From: Microbulbifer variabilis ATCC 700307
GTDB lineage: Bacteria; Pseudomonadota; Gammaproteobacteria; Pseudomonadales; Cellvibrionaceae
Assembly: GCF_000380565.1 (NCBI RefSeq)
Contig: NZ_AQYJ01000027.1
Coordinates: 1 to 64,000 of the forward strand
Direction: 5' to 3'
Length of the DNA stretch: 64,000 bases
The notes under the pieces are model-generated. The model saw nothing but the letters and a program-made list of their open reading frames with translations. It did no database searches and had not been told where the DNA came from. Shown here piece by piece: positions 36,802 to 48,864 of this stretch (its first letter is position 1; every line of letters begins with the position of its first letter). A program made the translations under genes and the position numbers.

Positions 36802-37455
36802 CTATGGGATTACATAGAAAAGAACTGCAAAGAAGTGCAAGATCCCTCCTGCGAGTACAAACAAGTGCCAGATCGCATGATGGAAACGCAGACTGCGCCA
36901 CAGGTAGAAAGCGATACCACCTGTATAACAGAGCCCACCCAAAACCAGCAGCCACAAACCACCAGTCTCAAGACTATTCGCCAGTGGCTTGATTGCAGCG
37001 ATAACTACCCAGCCCATTAAGGCGCTTAAAGTGATAGACAGGGCGCGAATTTTTTTCAGCGGGGTGAACTGAATTATCAACCCGAGCAGTGCCAGTCCCC
37101 AGATAATCCCAAATAACCACCAACCCCATGGACCGCGGAGAGTCACCAGGGTGAACGGCGTATAAGTCCCCGCTATTAAAAGGAAAATTGAGGAGTGATC
37201 CAGGGTACGCAAGATCGCCTTGGCACCGATATGACTGACAGCATGGTACAGAGTCGAGGCAAGGAAGCAGAGAATCAGTGTAGAGGCGTAAACGCTGGAG
37301 CTGACGATATGCCAAGCATCACCGCGCAATGCGGCGAAACCTGTGAGAACACCCAGGCCGGCGATAGCCAGTAGGGCCCCGACACCGTGAGTAACGCTAT
37401 TGGCAATCTCTTCTGCGAAGCTATAGCGGCTGGCAACGGAAACGGTCGAAGTCAT
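36802..37455 (-). CDS. Hemolysin III family (PAQR) membrane protein
   Basis: 217 aa from ATG 37455, close to E. coli YqfA in length. The frame stays open to 37554 but the extra residues are unlike the family. Typical motifs: EEIANSVTHGVGALLAIAGL, STLYHAVSH, LRTLDHSSIFLLIAGTYTPF, RALSITLSALMGW and FHHAIWHLFVLAGGILHFFAVL, with seven predicted membrane helices and conserved His residues. Exact role unknown; membrane homeostasis is the usual suggestion. Start not certain, since no strong ribosome binding site is near. Confidence 0.88.
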   Translation of the reverse strand: MTSTVSVASRYSFAEEIANSVTHGVGALLAIAGLGVLTGFAALRGDAWHIVSSSVYASTLILCFLASTLYHAVSHIGAKAILRTLDHSSIFLLIAGTYTPFTLVTLRGPWGWWLFGIIWGLALLGLIIQFTPLKKIRALSITLSALMGWVVIAAIKPLANSLETGGLWLLVLGGLCYTGGIAFYLWRSLRFHHAIWHLFVLAGGILHFFAVLFYVIP

Positions 37456-37596
37456 AAATTGGCCCGGCTGAATTCTGGTCATAAGTACATCAACGGCACT
37501 CGACCAATAACTTGAATCAGGTCTAATGATCAGAGGCCTCACCCAAAATAGCAAGGCCAGGATCAGACCAGGGGTTCACAACCGGACCATAACCAC

Positions 37597-38931
<1,335 letters not shown>

Positions 38932-39030
38932 CTAACTCAGGTTTCTCTCGGCGGGTGCTTGGAGCCCCCGACATCAATGGATCTTGCGGTGAACACCGCA
39001 CCTATACTGGCACTTCCACTGCGCCCGCCC

Positions 39031-40230
39031 TCAATCAGTCCCGCGGCTTTTTACTATCCAGGAACCACTTTCGAGCACCAGCTCGCGGTCGCAACGCGAG
39101 TGGAGATCACTGTCCGCGCCGTCGGACAAGGTAGCGATTACTACCTCTCCCTGCCTGCGCAACTCATCAACTGCATGCCAAAGTCCAACACCGTCCGGGC
39201 CACTGACTTCCGGCGCGAGAATGGCGCCACCCTTGGGCTCAGCTCTATTACCCAAGGTATTCAGGGCCACTAAATCACTACTAAAGCCAGTAGCCGGACG
39301 ATCCCGTCCGAACACAGCACCTATACCGTTGTAACGCCCACCATTAGCAAGGGCTTGGCCATGGCCCGGACTATAGGCAGCAAAAACCAATCCGGTTTCA
39401 TAGTCATAACCACGCACTTCGCTCAAATCAAAAAACAGCTCTACCATCGGGTAGCGCTCTCCCAGCGCCTCGGCGACTTGGTACAAGTCGGATAGCGCTG
39501 CCAGGAGCGGCTCTGGAGCGCCGCTAAGCAACTCGCGGGCTCTCTCCAAGCAGTCCGAACCCCCGGCAAGGCCAGGTAGCGCTTGCAACCAGTTCGCTAC
39601 CTGCGCATCTGCAACGTTTGCAGCGACCCAACTATGCACATCGGCACTCGCCTTGTTCTGTAGCAGCGCCGACAACTCATCCTGCTGAACCTCACCCAAT
39701 CCTGCCGCCTCGGCAAGACTGCGGTAAATGGCAACATGGCCCAGGTCCAGGTAAATCTGTTCAATCCCAGCGACCTGCAGGCTCTCCAGCATCAGGGAGA
39801 TCACCTCTATATCACCACTGAGGCTATCCACACCAAACAGCTCCGCACCAACCTGAATTGGAGCCCTCGAGCCCATAGCAGTACGCGGTCGGGTATAGAG
39901 AACATGACCCGCATAGCACAGGCGGTTAGCGCCTACGCGGGGAAAACTGTGCGCATCAATACGCGCGGTTTGCGGAGTGATATCAGCGCGAATACCGAGA
40001 GTGCGGCCGGAGATCTGATCAGTAACCTTGAAGGTACTCAGATCCACATCACGTCCCATCCCGATCAACAGGGACTCGGTGAATTCCAGCATTGGCGGTA
40101 TTACCAACTCGTACCCCCAGCAGGAGTAGAGGTCCAGTAGTTGGCGGCGCAGGGTCTCAACCTGAATGGCATCCGCAGGCAAAATTTCCGCGATGCCATC
40201 CGGCAACATCCAGCGATCAGCTTGAGTCAT
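39031..40230 (-). CDS. hisZ: HisZ, ATP phosphoribosyltransferase regulatory subunit
   Basis: 399 aa. HisRS-like protein without tRNA-charging function that activates short-form HisG, the first step of histidine synthesis. Opens with WMLPDGIAEILPADAIQVETLRRQLLDLY, then GYELVIPPMLEFTESLL, LGIRADITPQTARIDAHSFP, LCYAGHVLYTRP, QVGAELFG and the GYDYETGLVFAAYSPGHGQALANGGRYNG region. The complete HisRS signature for histidine and tRNA binding is not retained. It sits between hflC and purA; a terminator separates it from hflC. Confidence 0.93.
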   Translation of the reverse strand: MTQADRWMLPDGIAEILPADAIQVETLRRQLLDLYSCWGYELVIPPMLEFTESLLIGMGRDVDLSTFKVTDQISGRTLGIRADITPQTARIDAHSFPRVGANRLCYAGHVLYTRPRTAMGSRAPIQVGAELFGVDSLSGDIEVISLMLESLQVAGIEQIYLDLGHVAIYRSLAEAAGLGEVQQDELSALLQNKASADVHSWVAANVADAQVANWLQALPGLAGGSDCLERARELLSGAPEPLLAALSDLYQVAEALGERYPMVELFFDLSEVRGYDYETGLVFAAYSPGHGQALANGGRYNGIGAVFGRDRPATGFSSDLVALNTLGNRAEPKGGAILAPEVSGPDGVGLWHAVDELRRQGEVVIATLSDGADSDLHSRCDRELVLESGSWIVKSRGTD

Positions 40231-40275
40231 GGTGAAACGGGTTTATCAGGGTTAATAAGGCGAGCCAGCAGCTTC

Positions 40276-40303
40276 CACAAAAAAACCGGGCTAGGCCCGG
40301 TTT
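40276..40303 (-). terminator. Terminator of the hfq-hflX-hflK-hflC operon
   Basis: Nine-bp stem AAACCGGGC (40283-40291) with GCCCGGTTT (40295-40303) and a 3-nt loop. On the minus strand it is followed by a run of T's (plus-strand A's at 40279-40287). It lies between the hflC stop and the hisZ start. Confidence 0.8.
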
Positions 40304-40431
40304 GCGTGATTTTAGCATCAAGTACTGCTGGGAAGGTAGGGCTATTGGGGGGATTGATGACGACAGATTGGATTCGCCGAAAACGGCGAGCTGAAATGAG
40401 TAATCAGCTGCCGTTTAACCCCTAATAAGGT

Positions 40432-41304
40432 TTATTGCCCTTTAGGGTCCTTCAGATAGCGGAAAAATTCACTGTCCGGGTCCACCAATAGCATGTCCGA
40501 TTTACTCTGGAAAGACTCTTTGTACGCCTGCAAGCTGCGGGTAAAGCGATAGAACTCGGGGTTCTTGTTGTAAGCCGAGGCATAAATAGCCGCAGCTTCT
40601 GCATCGCCGGCACCACGCAACTCCTCAGACTGGCGATAGGCCTCAGACTCAATAACCACTTTTTGGCGGTCGGCATTAGCGCGGATGCGCTCACTGGCTT
40701 CCTGGCCTTTAGCGCGGTGATCCCGTGCTTCCAGCTCACGTCCGGCGCGCATACGCTGGAACACTGATTCGGACACTTCCGGTGGCAGGTCAATACGCTT
40801 AACACGCACATCAATCACTTCCACACCGAGGTTTTTCTGCGCTACCTGATTCAGGTTTTTTGTGATCTCTGCCATCAGCTCATCGCGCTCACCACTGACC
40901 ACTTCGTGCAGGTCTCGCACACCAAACTGGTTACGTAATCGGTCATTGATCTGCTCGGACAGCAGGCGAACAGCGTTGCGCTCATCACCACGGGTTGCGA
41001 TGTAAAACTTGCTCACATCGGAGATACGGTACTTAGCATACGAGTCCACCATCATGAACTTGTTTTCGCTATTAAGCATACGCACCGGGCTGGAGTCCAC
41101 AGTCTGGATACGCGCATCAAATTTGCGCAGTTTCTCTGCAAACGGGATTTTGAAATAAAGTCCCGGTTCGTTATAGGTGCGTATCAGTTCACCAAATCGC
41201 AGCAGTACGCCCTTTTCAGTTTCCTTCACCACAAAAGCGCTGGAAGATACCACCAGTATGCCAACCAGCAGTATGGCAATGATTCCCAAAGTCTTGTTGT
41301 TCAT
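40432..41304 (-). CDS. hflC: HflC, FtsH-modulating membrane protein
   Basis: 290 aa SPFH/prohibitin-family protein. One N-terminal membrane anchor (LGIIAILLVGILVVSSSAFVV), then ETEKGVLLRFGEL, LRKFDARIQTVDSSPVR, YRISDVSKFYIATRGDE and LGVEVIDVRVKRIDLP. With HflK it forms the ring that surrounds and modulates the FtsH protease. Its ATG is 11 nt after hflK. Confidence 0.95.
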   Translation of the reverse strand: MNNKTLGIIAILLVGILVVSSSAFVVKETEKGVLLRFGELIRTYNEPGLYFKIPFAEKLRKFDARIQTVDSSPVRMLNSENKFMMVDSYAKYRISDVSKFYIATRGDERNAVRLLSEQINDRLRNQFGVRDLHEVVSGERDELMAEITKNLNQVAQKNLGVEVIDVRVKRIDLPPEVSESVFQRMRAGRELEARDHRAKGQEASERIRANADRQKVVIESEAYRQSEELRGAGDAEAAAIYASAYNKNPEFYRFTRSLQAYKESFQSKSDMLLVDPDSEFFRYLKDPKGQ

Positions 41305-41315
41305 TCCATCACCTC

Positions 41316-42458
41316 CTAGCGGACAGACTGGCTGCGACGGCCATTGGCAGCATCCTGGCGCAAACGCTCGACAATGCGCTGGTAGACTTCCTCAATCACG
41401 ATCGGTGAGGTGTCTTTGCGCTGTACCGCCTTGCTGGTGCTTTCCTGGGCCAACTTGTCCAATGGCAAATACATCATGTTATTGCCACCTTCGACATCCA
41501 CCATCACTTTCGAGGTGCTGGACATCACCTCCTGGACCGCATCCAGGTACAGACGCTCGCGGGTCACTTCCGGGGCACGCTCATATTCAGCCAGCAATTT
41601 CTCGAAGCGAACCGCCTCACCGCGGGCACTCTCCACTACGCGGGCCTTATAGCCTTCTGCCTCTTCAATAATCCGCTGGGCCTGACCACGGGCCACCGGA
41701 ATCACCTGGTTTGCATAGGCCTGGGCTTCATTCTGCAAACGTACCTCGTCTTCACGAGCCTTGGTAACATCGTCAAACGCATCCTGAACTTCGCGCGGCG
41801 CCTTGGCATCAGTCAGGTTAACCACATCGACACGAATCCCCGTCTGGTAAAGATCGAGGTACTCCTGAAGACGCTGTTGGGTATCTGTGGATACCTGGGT
41901 ACGGTTTTGAGAGATAACGCCGTTTAAGGTCAAGGAGCCGACCACATGGCGCAGGGCACTGTCCGTGGCCTCTTGCAGGCTCTTCACAGGATCGCGCACA
42001 CGCAGAACAAAGGATTCCGCATCACCAACCTGCCATTGCACGGTCAATACGACTTCAACGATATTGGCGTCTTCCGTCAGCATCTGCCCTGTCGTACGCT
42101 CAGTACGCACCTCGGTCATATTGACCTTAGTGACACTATCAATCAGGGGCGGATTCCAGTGCAATCCCGCAGATTCTGTAGAGTGGTACTTACCCAGGCG
42201 TAGTACTACTGCCTGTTCATTGGCGTTCACCTGATAGATTCCCAGGCCCGCATAGATTAATACGGCGACACCAATCACCAGCATCCAAGGAAAGTTGCCT
42301 GTACCAGTACTGGGGCTACCGCCTCCAAACAGACCACCTAACTTTTGCTGGACTTTACGAAATAGTTCATCAAGGTCCGGCGGTCCATCATTATTGCGAT
42401 TGCCACCGCCACCACCCCACGGGTCTTTATCTTTACCACCCGGCTCATTCCAGGCCAT
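41316..42458 (-). CDS. hflK: HflK, FtsH-modulating membrane protein
   Basis: 380 aa. A Gly/Asn-rich cytoplasmic N-terminus (WNEPGGKDKDPWGGGGG, residues 3-30), one membrane helix (WMLVIGVAVLIYAGLGIY), and the SPFH domain (VNANEQAVVLRLGKY, GLHWNPPLIDSVTKVN, VEVVLTVQWQVGDAESFV). Partner of HflC. The long glutamate/arginine-rich helix and RTERTTGQMLTED segment are typical. Confidence 0.95.
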   Translation of the reverse strand: MAWNEPGGKDKDPWGGGGGNRNNDGPPDLDELFRKVQQKLGGLFGGGSPSTGTGNFPWMLVIGVAVLIYAGLGIYQVNANEQAVVLRLGKYHSTESAGLHWNPPLIDSVTKVNMTEVRTERTTGQMLTEDANIVEVVLTVQWQVGDAESFVLRVRDPVKSLQEATDSALRHVVGSLTLNGVISQNRTQVSTDTQQRLQEYLDLYQTGIRVDVVNLTDAKAPREVQDAFDDVTKAREDEVRLQNEAQAYANQVIPVARGQAQRIIEEAEGYKARVVESARGEAVRFEKLLAEYERAPEVTRERLYLDAVQEVMSSTSKVMVDVEGGNNMMYLPLDKLAQESTSKAVQRKDTSPIVIEEVYQRIVERLRQDAANGRRSQSVR

Positions 42459-42622
42459 CTAACTTACTCCAACTCTGATCATTTAAGCTTTGTCTCCGGC
42501 GGATTCTAGCATCCCCCGCCGGCAAAATATTGCCGCCAGGACTCAACTGGTGGCAAGTTTGTCGCAACCGTAGTTGCGCAGAAACCTTTCTCTATAGCAC
42601 CAACACTATGACACCAGGAGCG

Positions 42623-43954
42623 CTAATATTCTGCCTCTCCATTGTCCTCCCCCTCACATTCTTGTGGTAACCACTCGGGGCCCTCACCATCGACGGTAAA
42701 CTGGGCCAGCAGGCGCTGGAAGTCGCTACGCGGCAACAGCAGCTCTAATTCACAGTCGCCATTATCGCGATACACCTCACTTTGGATTGCGTTAACCTGG
42801 TAAAGCTGCGCTCGCAGTCGGGACTGTTGAGGTTTTACCACCAACAGACCACGCACCATCTGTTCTCCCAAGCGTTCAGCAATAGCCTCTATCAGAAGCT
42901 CACATCCTGCTCCAGTAGCTGCGGATAGCCATACCGCGCGCGGTATACCATCCTCATCACGATCGATACGGGGCTCACAATCGGCCAGGAGGTCAATTTT
43001 GTTATACACCAACAGCTGTGGCAGGTCCGCTGCGCCAATTTCTTCGAGAACATTCTGCACCTCCTCTATCAGATGCAGACGGTCTTCTGCCGAGGCATCT
43101 ACCACATGCAGTAACAGGGTTGCCTGAGCAGCCTCCTCTAGCGTGGCACGAAATGCCTCGACCAGTTTATGAGGCAAATGGGAGACAAAACCAACCGTGT
43201 CAGCCAATACCATGGCGCCAACATTGGGTAATTCAACCCGGCGCATGGTCGGGTCCAGCGTAGCGAACAGCTGGTCACGCACATAAACTTCTGCATCGGT
43301 GAGGCGATTAAACAGAGTGGACTTGCCGGCATTGGTATAACCCACCAAGGATACCGTGGCCACATCCGCACGGGAGCGCGCGCGCCGGCCCTGCTCCCGC
43401 TGTCGCCTGACTTTCTCCAGGCGCTTTTCGATAGAATCAATCCTCGCACGCAACAAGCGGCGGTCAGTTTCCAGCTGCGTTTCACCTGGTCCACGCAGGC
43501 CAATACCACCCTTCTGGCGCTCCAAGTGAGTCCAACCGCGCACAAGCCGGGTAGCCATATGGCGTAGCTGTGCCAACTCTACCTGTAACTTACCCTCATG
43601 AGTACGTGCGCGCTGGGCAAAAATGTCCAGGATCAGTCCTGTACGGTCTAGCACCCGACATTTCAACTCACGCTCAATATTGCGCTCCTGACTAGGAGAA
43701 AGAATGTGATCAAAGATCACAAGCTCCGCGCCCTGCTCTTTTACCACCTGGCGAATTTCTTCCAGCTTACCGCGCCCGACAAAAGTTTTCGGGTCCGGCG
43801 TTGCGCGCTGGCCAAAAATAAAACTGACCGGATCTGCTCCGGCAGAGAGGGCCAACTCCTCAAATTCACGAGGGTCTTCGGGACTGTCGATTGCGGAGAG
43901 TTCTAGGTGAACCAGCACCGCCAGCTCACCGGATTCCGGTCGATCGAAAAACAA
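42623..43954 (-). CDS. hflX: HflX, ribosome-splitting GTPase
   Basis: 443 aa from TTG 43954 (MFFDRPESGELAVLVHLEL), which fits the family N-terminus; the ORF opens at TTG 43987 too, and neither has a clear ribosome binding site. HflX rescues stalled ribosomes after heat and other stress. The HflX N-domain has DPKTFVGRGKLEEI and FDHILSPSQERNIE. The GTPase domain has VGYTNAGKSTLFNRLT (G1), DTVGFVSHLPH (G3) and VYNKIDLL (G4). It follows hfq, as in most gammaproteobacteria. Confidence 0.93.
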   Translation of the reverse strand: MFFDRPESGELAVLVHLELSAIDSPEDPREFEELALSAGADPVSFIFGQRATPDPKTFVGRGKLEEIRQVVKEQGAELVIFDHILSPSQERNIERELKCRVLDRTGLILDIFAQRARTHEGKLQVELAQLRHMATRLVRGWTHLERQKGGIGLRGPGETQLETDRRLLRARIDSIEKRLEKVRRQREQGRRARSRADVATVSLVGYTNAGKSTLFNRLTDAEVYVRDQLFATLDPTMRRVELPNVGAMVLADTVGFVSHLPHKLVEAFRATLEEAAQATLLLHVVDASAEDRLHLIEEVQNVLEEIGAADLPQLLVYNKIDLLADCEPRIDRDEDGIPRAVWLSAATGAGCELLIEAIAERLGEQMVRGLLVVKPQQSRLRAQLYQVNAIQSEVYRDNGDCELELLLPRSDFQRLLAQFTVDGEGPEWLPQECEGEDNGEAEY

Positions 43955-44085
43955 TGGGAAATCTCTATATGCGGAAGTGGACAGCAACCCACCTTCCAGA
44001 CTGAAGTGGCAGTGGGCAAGTCATTCAGGGCTCACCCGCTGCAGGCACCCCTCGTAAAGAGGCGCTGGTCAAAATAGGTGGCTTA

Positions 44086-44370
44086 TCAGCTAAAGGATTC
44101 GCGCTCTCCGCCCTCACCGTTACCTTCACCACCGTGTTGTGCCGCCGGATTCAGCAAGGGCACACGCACAGCTCGGGACGGAACAACAGTGGAAATAGCG
44201 TGCTTATAGACCATTTGGCTAACGGTGTTTTTTAGTAACACCACAAACTGGTCGAAAGATTCAATTTGCCCTTGGAGCTTGATGCCGTTTACCAGATAGA
44301 TAGAAACCGGGATACGCTCTTTGCGCAGTACGTTGAGGTAAGGGTCTTGTAAGCTATGCCCTTTTGACAT
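44086..44370 (-). CDS. hfq: Hfq RNA chaperone
   Basis: 94 aa from ATG 44370 ([15 protein letters not shown]), with AAGGAG upstream; the frame opens earlier (44442) but that part is not Hfq. Sm1 ([28 protein letters not shown]) and Sm2 ([13 protein letters not shown]) motifs are complete. Hfq hexamers match small RNAs with mRNAs. The C-terminal tail is short and Gly/Glu-rich ([13 protein letters not shown]). Confidence 0.97.
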   Translation of the reverse strand: MSKGHSLQDPYLNVLRKERIPVSIYLVNGIKLQGQIESFDQFVVLLKNTVSQMVYKHAISTVVPSRAVRVPLLNPAAQHGGEGNGEGGERESFS

Positions 44371-44560
44371 CTTTTTTCTCCTTGTCAAAAAGCTGAATGC
44401 GGTATGCAGGCCGCAATCGCATCCGCGAAGAGCGCGGATCAAAGAACGACTGAGGTTGAATACGCGTGTAAGTAGTGTAGTAGTAAGCCGGAAAAGGCCG
44501 GCCCTTTGAAAACTGACTGAATGAGCTTGTCGTTTATTAGCCCAACCACGTTATGGATGC

Positions 44561-45529
44561 TCAGGCGAGAAATTTCAAGGCTTCCGCCAATATTTCGTCA
44601 TTCTCACGCACCCTGCCATCGGCATCCTGAGTATACAAAGTTTGCAGGTCTGGCCAGCGTCGCAACCAAGTCAGCTGTCGCTTGGCCAGCTGACGTGTAG
44701 CCGCAACACCCGCCGCTACCATTTCATCATAATCACAGCGGCCATCCAGGTAATGCCAAACTTGACGATAACCCACAGCGCGAATCGCCGGGAGGTCCTC
44801 GTGCAAATCATCCCGAGCACGTAACCCACGCACCTCATCGACAAACCCGGCTTCAAGCATCCTCTTAAAGCGCAATTCAATACGCTGGTGCAGCAGCAAC
44901 CTATCCCTCGGCATAATCGCCAACTGGCTCAGCTGGTAGCGTTTCTGTACCCCACTACCGGCCTGCTCGCGACGCAACTGGGACATGGGCACTCCGGTGA
45001 GACGGTAAACCTCCAGCCCTCTCTCGATTCGTACCGAGTGATTCGGATGTAACTCCGCCGCCAAATCCGGATCCACTTCAGCCAACTCTGCGTGCAGGGC
45101 TGGCCAACCTTCTTGTTCAGCACGAGCCTCAATTTCTGCACGCAATTGTGCATCGGCTTCAGGTAGTTTTGCCATACCTTCCAGGAGAGCACGGAAATAC
45201 AACATAGTTCCGCCTACCAGAAGAGGGATCTTACCTGCTGCACTGATTTCGTCCATAGCTTCCAGGGCATCTTTTCGAAATCGACCTGCGGAATAGGATT
45301 CACTGGTATCACAAATATCGATTAGGCGATGAGGATAGCGCACTAACTCTTCCTGGGATGGTTTTGCGGAACCCAGATCCAGACCTCGATACACCAAAGC
45401 AGAATCCACACTGATCAACTCCACCGGCAGATTGTCCGCCAGCGCCATTGCCAGATCCGTCTTGCCCGATGCCGTGGGGCCCATCAGGAAAATTGCGCGG
45501 GGTTTGTCACCCAAAATGCGCTTGTTCAA
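44561..45529 (-). CDS. miaA: MiaA, tRNA dimethylallyltransferase
   Basis: 322 aa from TTG 45529, 25 nt after the mutL stop and preceded by AGGTGG; the ORF runs further upstream into mutL, but that part does not look like MiaA. It adds dimethylallyl to A37 of tRNAs reading UNN codons. Motifs: [60 protein letters not shown] and [13 protein letters not shown]. Directly upstream of hfq, as usual. Confidence 0.94.
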   Translation of the reverse strand: MNKRILGDKPRAIFLMGPTASGKTDLAMALADNLPVELISVDSALVYRGLDLGSAKPSQEELVRYPHRLIDICDTSESYSAGRFRKDALEAMDEISAAGKIPLLVGGTMLYFRALLEGMAKLPEADAQLRAEIEARAEQEGWPALHAELAEVDPDLAAELHPNHSVRIERGLEVYRLTGVPMSQLRREQAGSGVQKRYQLSQLAIMPRDRLLLHQRIELRFKRMLEAGFVDEVRGLRARDDLHEDLPAIRAVGYRQVWHYLDGRCDYDEMVAAGVAATRQLAKRQLTWLRRWPDLQTLYTQDADGRVRENDEILAEALKFLA

Positions 45530-45554
45530 ATCACCACCTACTTCCAGTTCACGG

Positions 45555-47438
45555 CTACTGACCGCGCATAAACCACTTATCCATATCTGCCAGTTTAACC
45601 TGGGTCCAGGTGGGGCGGCCGTGATTGCACTGGCCGCTACGCTCGGTGCGCTCCATATCCCGTAACAGGGCATTCATTTCAGGCACCGTCAGACGGCGAT
45701 TGGCACGCACTGAACCGTGGCAGGCCATGGTGCCAAGCACTTCGTTAATGCGCTCACCGATACGTTCACTATCACCCTGCCCCAATAAATCGGAAAGGAC
45801 ATCACGCACCAACTGCTCCACCTCCGCGCCATGCAACATGGTAGGCACTTGGCGCACCAGCAGGGTCTCAGGACCGGCGCGCTGTAATACAAAGCCAAGA
45901 GACGTAAAGACTTCACTGCGCTCCTCGAAGCAATCCGCTTCGCGCTGGCTTACTGCAAGACTCACCGGCACCAGTAACGGCTGGGCCTGGATACCCCCGG
46001 CAGCGTGAGCGACCTTCATCTGCTCGTAAACAATACGCTCATGGGCGGCATGCATATCCACCACAACCATGCCCTGCTCGTTCTGCGCGAGAATGTAAAT
46101 CCCGTGCAACTGGGCAATAGCAAAACCCAGAGGTGGCGCCTCTTCTCCAGAACTTACTTCCCCCCCCAGAGGTGCCGGTGCCACCGCTGCCATACTGCCA
46201 GATTCAGCCCCCCTAGTTACAAGCTCAGCCACCGCTCCACTCCCTTGATAGGGTTGGTGCAAAGTACCGTAGGCCTTCATCTGCTGCTGCAGGTTTCCAG
46301 GAGAAGGTTTATTGCTCAGCGGCATCTTCTGCTGTCCGGCAAACTCCCCGGCCTGGATACCAGTAACTCTGTCTGCACTCGCAACTTCTGTATCCTCAGC
46401 CGCCTCCTCTACGGCCTCTTCACGCTGTCCTGGTCGCACATCAGCCAGGGCCCGGTGCAAACTGCCAAACAGGAAATCATGCACCAAACGGCCATCGCGA
46501 AAGCGCACCTCGTGCTTGGTTGGGTGCACGTTAACATCCACTGATGCGGGGTCCAGTTCCAAGTAGAGTACAAATGCAGGATGGCGACCGTGATAGAGCA
46601 CATCGGCAAAAGCACGGCGCACCGCATGGCTCACTACCTTGTCGCGAATTGCACGGCCATTGACATAGAAAAACTGCAAGTCGGCCTGGGAGCGTGAGAA
46701 TGCAGGCTCAGCCACCCAACCCCAGAGACGCAGACCATTTCGTTCCACATCAATATGCAGGGCATTTTGCATAAAAGCCGGGCCGCAAACCTGGGCAACA
46801 CGGCGTTCCATTTCAACACGGCCACTGCCTGCTCGCAGGTTATGCACTCCTTTGCCGTTATGGCGCAAACTGATGGAGACATCAAAACGGGACAGGGCCA
46901 AGCGCTTAATGGTGTCATCAATGCGGTTAAATTCAGTCTTCTCGGTACGCAGGAATTTGCGTCTCGCAGGGGTATTAAAAAATAGATCACGCACATCCAC
47001 GGTGGTACCGCGAGGGTGGGCAGCCGGGGATAGCTGCGCCTGCATATCACGCCCTTCTGCACTCACCTGCCAACCCTTGCCACTCTCATCACGGCTGCTG
47101 GTCAGCGCCAAGCGCGCTACTGAGGAAATACTGGCGAGAGCCTCACCGCGAAAACCAAGGGTCGCTACAGCCTCGAGGTCTTCCAACACATGAATCTTTG
47201 AAGTAGCGTGGCGGGCCAGAGCCATAGGCAGGTCTTCGCGTTCGATACCTTTACCGTTATCGCGCACTTTCATACGTTTGATACCGCCGCTATCGACATC
47301 CACCTCCAAACGCGTGGCACCTGCATCGAGACTGTTTTCCAGCAGCTCCTTGATAACTGAAGCCGGGCGCTCTACCACCTCGCCAGCGGCGATTTGGTTG
47401 GCAAGGCGGGGCGATAATTGCTGGATACGTTCGTGCAT
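45555..47438 (-). CDS. mutL: MutL mismatch repair protein
   Basis: 627 aa. GHKL ATPase N-domain: [46 protein letters not shown] and [17 protein letters not shown]. The C-terminal dimerisation domain carries [12 protein letters not shown], a fit to the DxHAxxExxxxE endonuclease motif, with ACHGSVRAN and CNHGRP near the end as zinc ligands. So this MutL probably nicks DNA itself, unlike E. coli MutL. A linker rich in charged and Gly/Ser residues lies at about 330-430. Confidence 0.96.
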   Translation of the reverse strand: MHERIQQLSPRLANQIAAGEVVERPASVIKELLENSLDAGATRLEVDVDSGGIKRMKVRDNGKGIEREDLPMALARHATSKIHVLEDLEAVATLGFRGEALASISSVARLALTSSRDESGKGWQVSAEGRDMQAQLSPAAHPRGTTVDVRDLFFNTPARRKFLRTEKTEFNRIDDTIKRLALSRFDVSISLRHNGKGVHNLRAGSGRVEMERRVAQVCGPAFMQNALHIDVERNGLRLWGWVAEPAFSRSQADLQFFYVNGRAIRDKVVSHAVRRAFADVLYHGRHPAFVLYLELDPASVDVNVHPTKHEVRFRDGRLVHDFLFGSLHRALADVRPGQREEAVEEAAEDTEVASADRVTGIQAGEFAGQQKMPLSNKPSPGNLQQQMKAYGTLHQPYQGSGAVAELVTRGAESGSMAAVAPAPLGGEVSSGEEAPPLGFAIAQLHGIYILAQNEQGMVVVDMHAAHERIVYEQMKVAHAAGGIQAQPLLVPVSLAVSQREADCFEERSEVFTSLGFVLQRAGPETLLVRQVPTMLHGAEVEQLVRDVLSDLLGQGDSERIGERINEVLGTMACHGSVRANRRLTVPEMNALLRDMERTERSGQCNHGRPTWTQVKLADMDKWFMRGQ

Positions 47439-47493
47439 GACACTGGCCTGTTAACGCTTATTTGACCGGCCTGAAAGGCTATGGAATTCGATC

Positions 47494-48804
47494 TTACCCC
47501 GAGGGAATACTCAGGGTTTGACCCACGCGAATCACTGAGTTTTTAATGCCGTTAGCCCTCATTAGGGCTGTAACAGAGACATTATACCGCGCAGCTATCC
47601 CGGATAGTGTCTCACCTCGGGCAATTATATGACGCCGCGACTTGGTGCCCTGGTTAGCTGCTAGCCAAGTGCCTGCCGGTGGACGACGGCTGAAGTAGCC
47701 CACTATACCTTCGCTGAGTTTTTCTGCCATGCGCTGCTGGAATTTAGGGTCACTCAAGCGTCGAGACTCATAGGGATTAGTGATAAAACCTGTTTCTACG
47801 AGGATTGAAGGTACATCGGGATTACGTAGCTCTGAGAAATTTGCCTGCTCCACTTTCTTTTTGTGCAAATGGGTAAAACTACCCAGGGAGCTCAGTACGC
47901 TGGCACCAACGTCAAGACTCGCATTCATAGTCGCAGTCATCGACAGGTCCAATAAAACCCCGGCAAGAGTATCATCCTTGTCATCCAGACTCAGGTCTCC
48001 CGCTCCCCCAATTAAATCAGACTCATTTTCTCGCTGGGCCAAGAAGCGAGCCGTCTCACTGGTCGCTCCTCGAGAGGAAACTGCGTAGACACCAGCACCA
48101 CGAGCCTCTTTACGGGTAAAGGCATCGGCGTGAATCGAGACATATAAATCAGCGCGCATTTTGCGCCCTTTTTTCACTCGCTGTCTCAGGGGGATAAAAT
48201 AATCACCTGTTCTTACCAATTTCGCGCTAAACCCCCGCTCTCGATCGAGTTCCCGCTGAAGTTTGCGCGCGATCGCCAACACTACATCCTTCTCCCGCAG
48301 ACCTCCAGGACCTAGAGCCCCCGGATCCTCGCCCCCGTGACCAGCATTTACAGCAATAACGATATCTCGTTCACTACTTACTTGTAGTAGAGTTTTTTCT
48401 TGGTTTTCAACTTTGTCGTAAAGATCGATTACCAGTCGATCTGGTAATTTCTCGTGGCGACGCAGGGCAAAACTACGTGGATTGATCTGCTGTTTGAGAT
48501 CGAGCACCACACGCAGATCTTTCTTGTTGTGGCGCGCGTGACGTACCTGAGCAATAGGGGTGTCTTTTAAATCCAGTGCATCCAACTGAGCTTTCAATTT
48601 GGTATCAGTAATATCCACCACTACCCGGTGTGGTCCACTCAGGGTAAAGAGCTTGTGCTCCGCCGGCCCACTCAAATCAAAAACCAGGCGTGTGTGATCC
48701 GGCGCACGCCACAGGCGTACACCTTCCACTTCTGCCGCCTTTAACGGCACTACTATCACCAGCCCAAAAATCAGGGCCAAAAGTGACCGCCACATCAAAC
48801 TCAT
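47494..48804 (-). CDS. amiB: N-acetylmuramoyl-L-alanine amidase, AmiB type
   Basis: 436 aa with a signal peptide (LLALIFGLVIVVPLKAAEV). An AMIN domain (residues 25-135) localises it to the septum. The Amidase_3 domain has AVNAGHGGEDPGALGPGG (zinc His), VSIHADAFTRKEARGAGVY and the catalytic Glu in ILVETGFITN. A LysM domain (ARGETLSGIAARYNVSVTALMRANGI) closes the protein. It splits daughter-cell murein. Upstream of mutL, as in many relatives. Confidence 0.93.
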   Translation of the reverse strand: MSLMWRSLLALIFGLVIVVPLKAAEVEGVRLWRAPDHTRLVFDLSGPAEHKLFTLSGPHRVVVDITDTKLKAQLDALDLKDTPIAQVRHARHNKKDLRVVLDLKQQINPRSFALRRHEKLPDRLVIDLYDKVENQEKTLLQVSSERDIVIAVNAGHGGEDPGALGPGGLREKDVVLAIARKLQRELDRERGFSAKLVRTGDYFIPLRQRVKKGRKMRADLYVSIHADAFTRKEARGAGVYAVSSRGATSETARFLAQRENESDLIGGAGDLSLDDKDDTLAGVLLDLSMTATMNASLDVGASVLSSLGSFTHLHKKKVEQANFSELRNPDVPSILVETGFITNPYESRRLSDPKFQQRMAEKLSEGIVGYFSRRPPAGTWLAANQGTKSRRHIIARGETLSGIAARYNVSVTALMRANGIKNSVIRVGQTLSIPSG

Positions 48805-48864
48805 TACATCTCAGTCCTTTCGCTTATTGTTATTCACACACCCTCGAATTAAGGTCTGCCGATA

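Noticed and set aside
38985..39000. Short hairpin TGCGGT/ACCGCA between hisZ and purA
   Set aside because: Six base pairs with no U-tract; could occur by chance and no function can be supported.
45530..45673. Extended MiaA reading into mutL
   Set aside because: The added residues overlap the mutL 3' end and look non-native; the conserved MiaA core begins just after TTG 45529.
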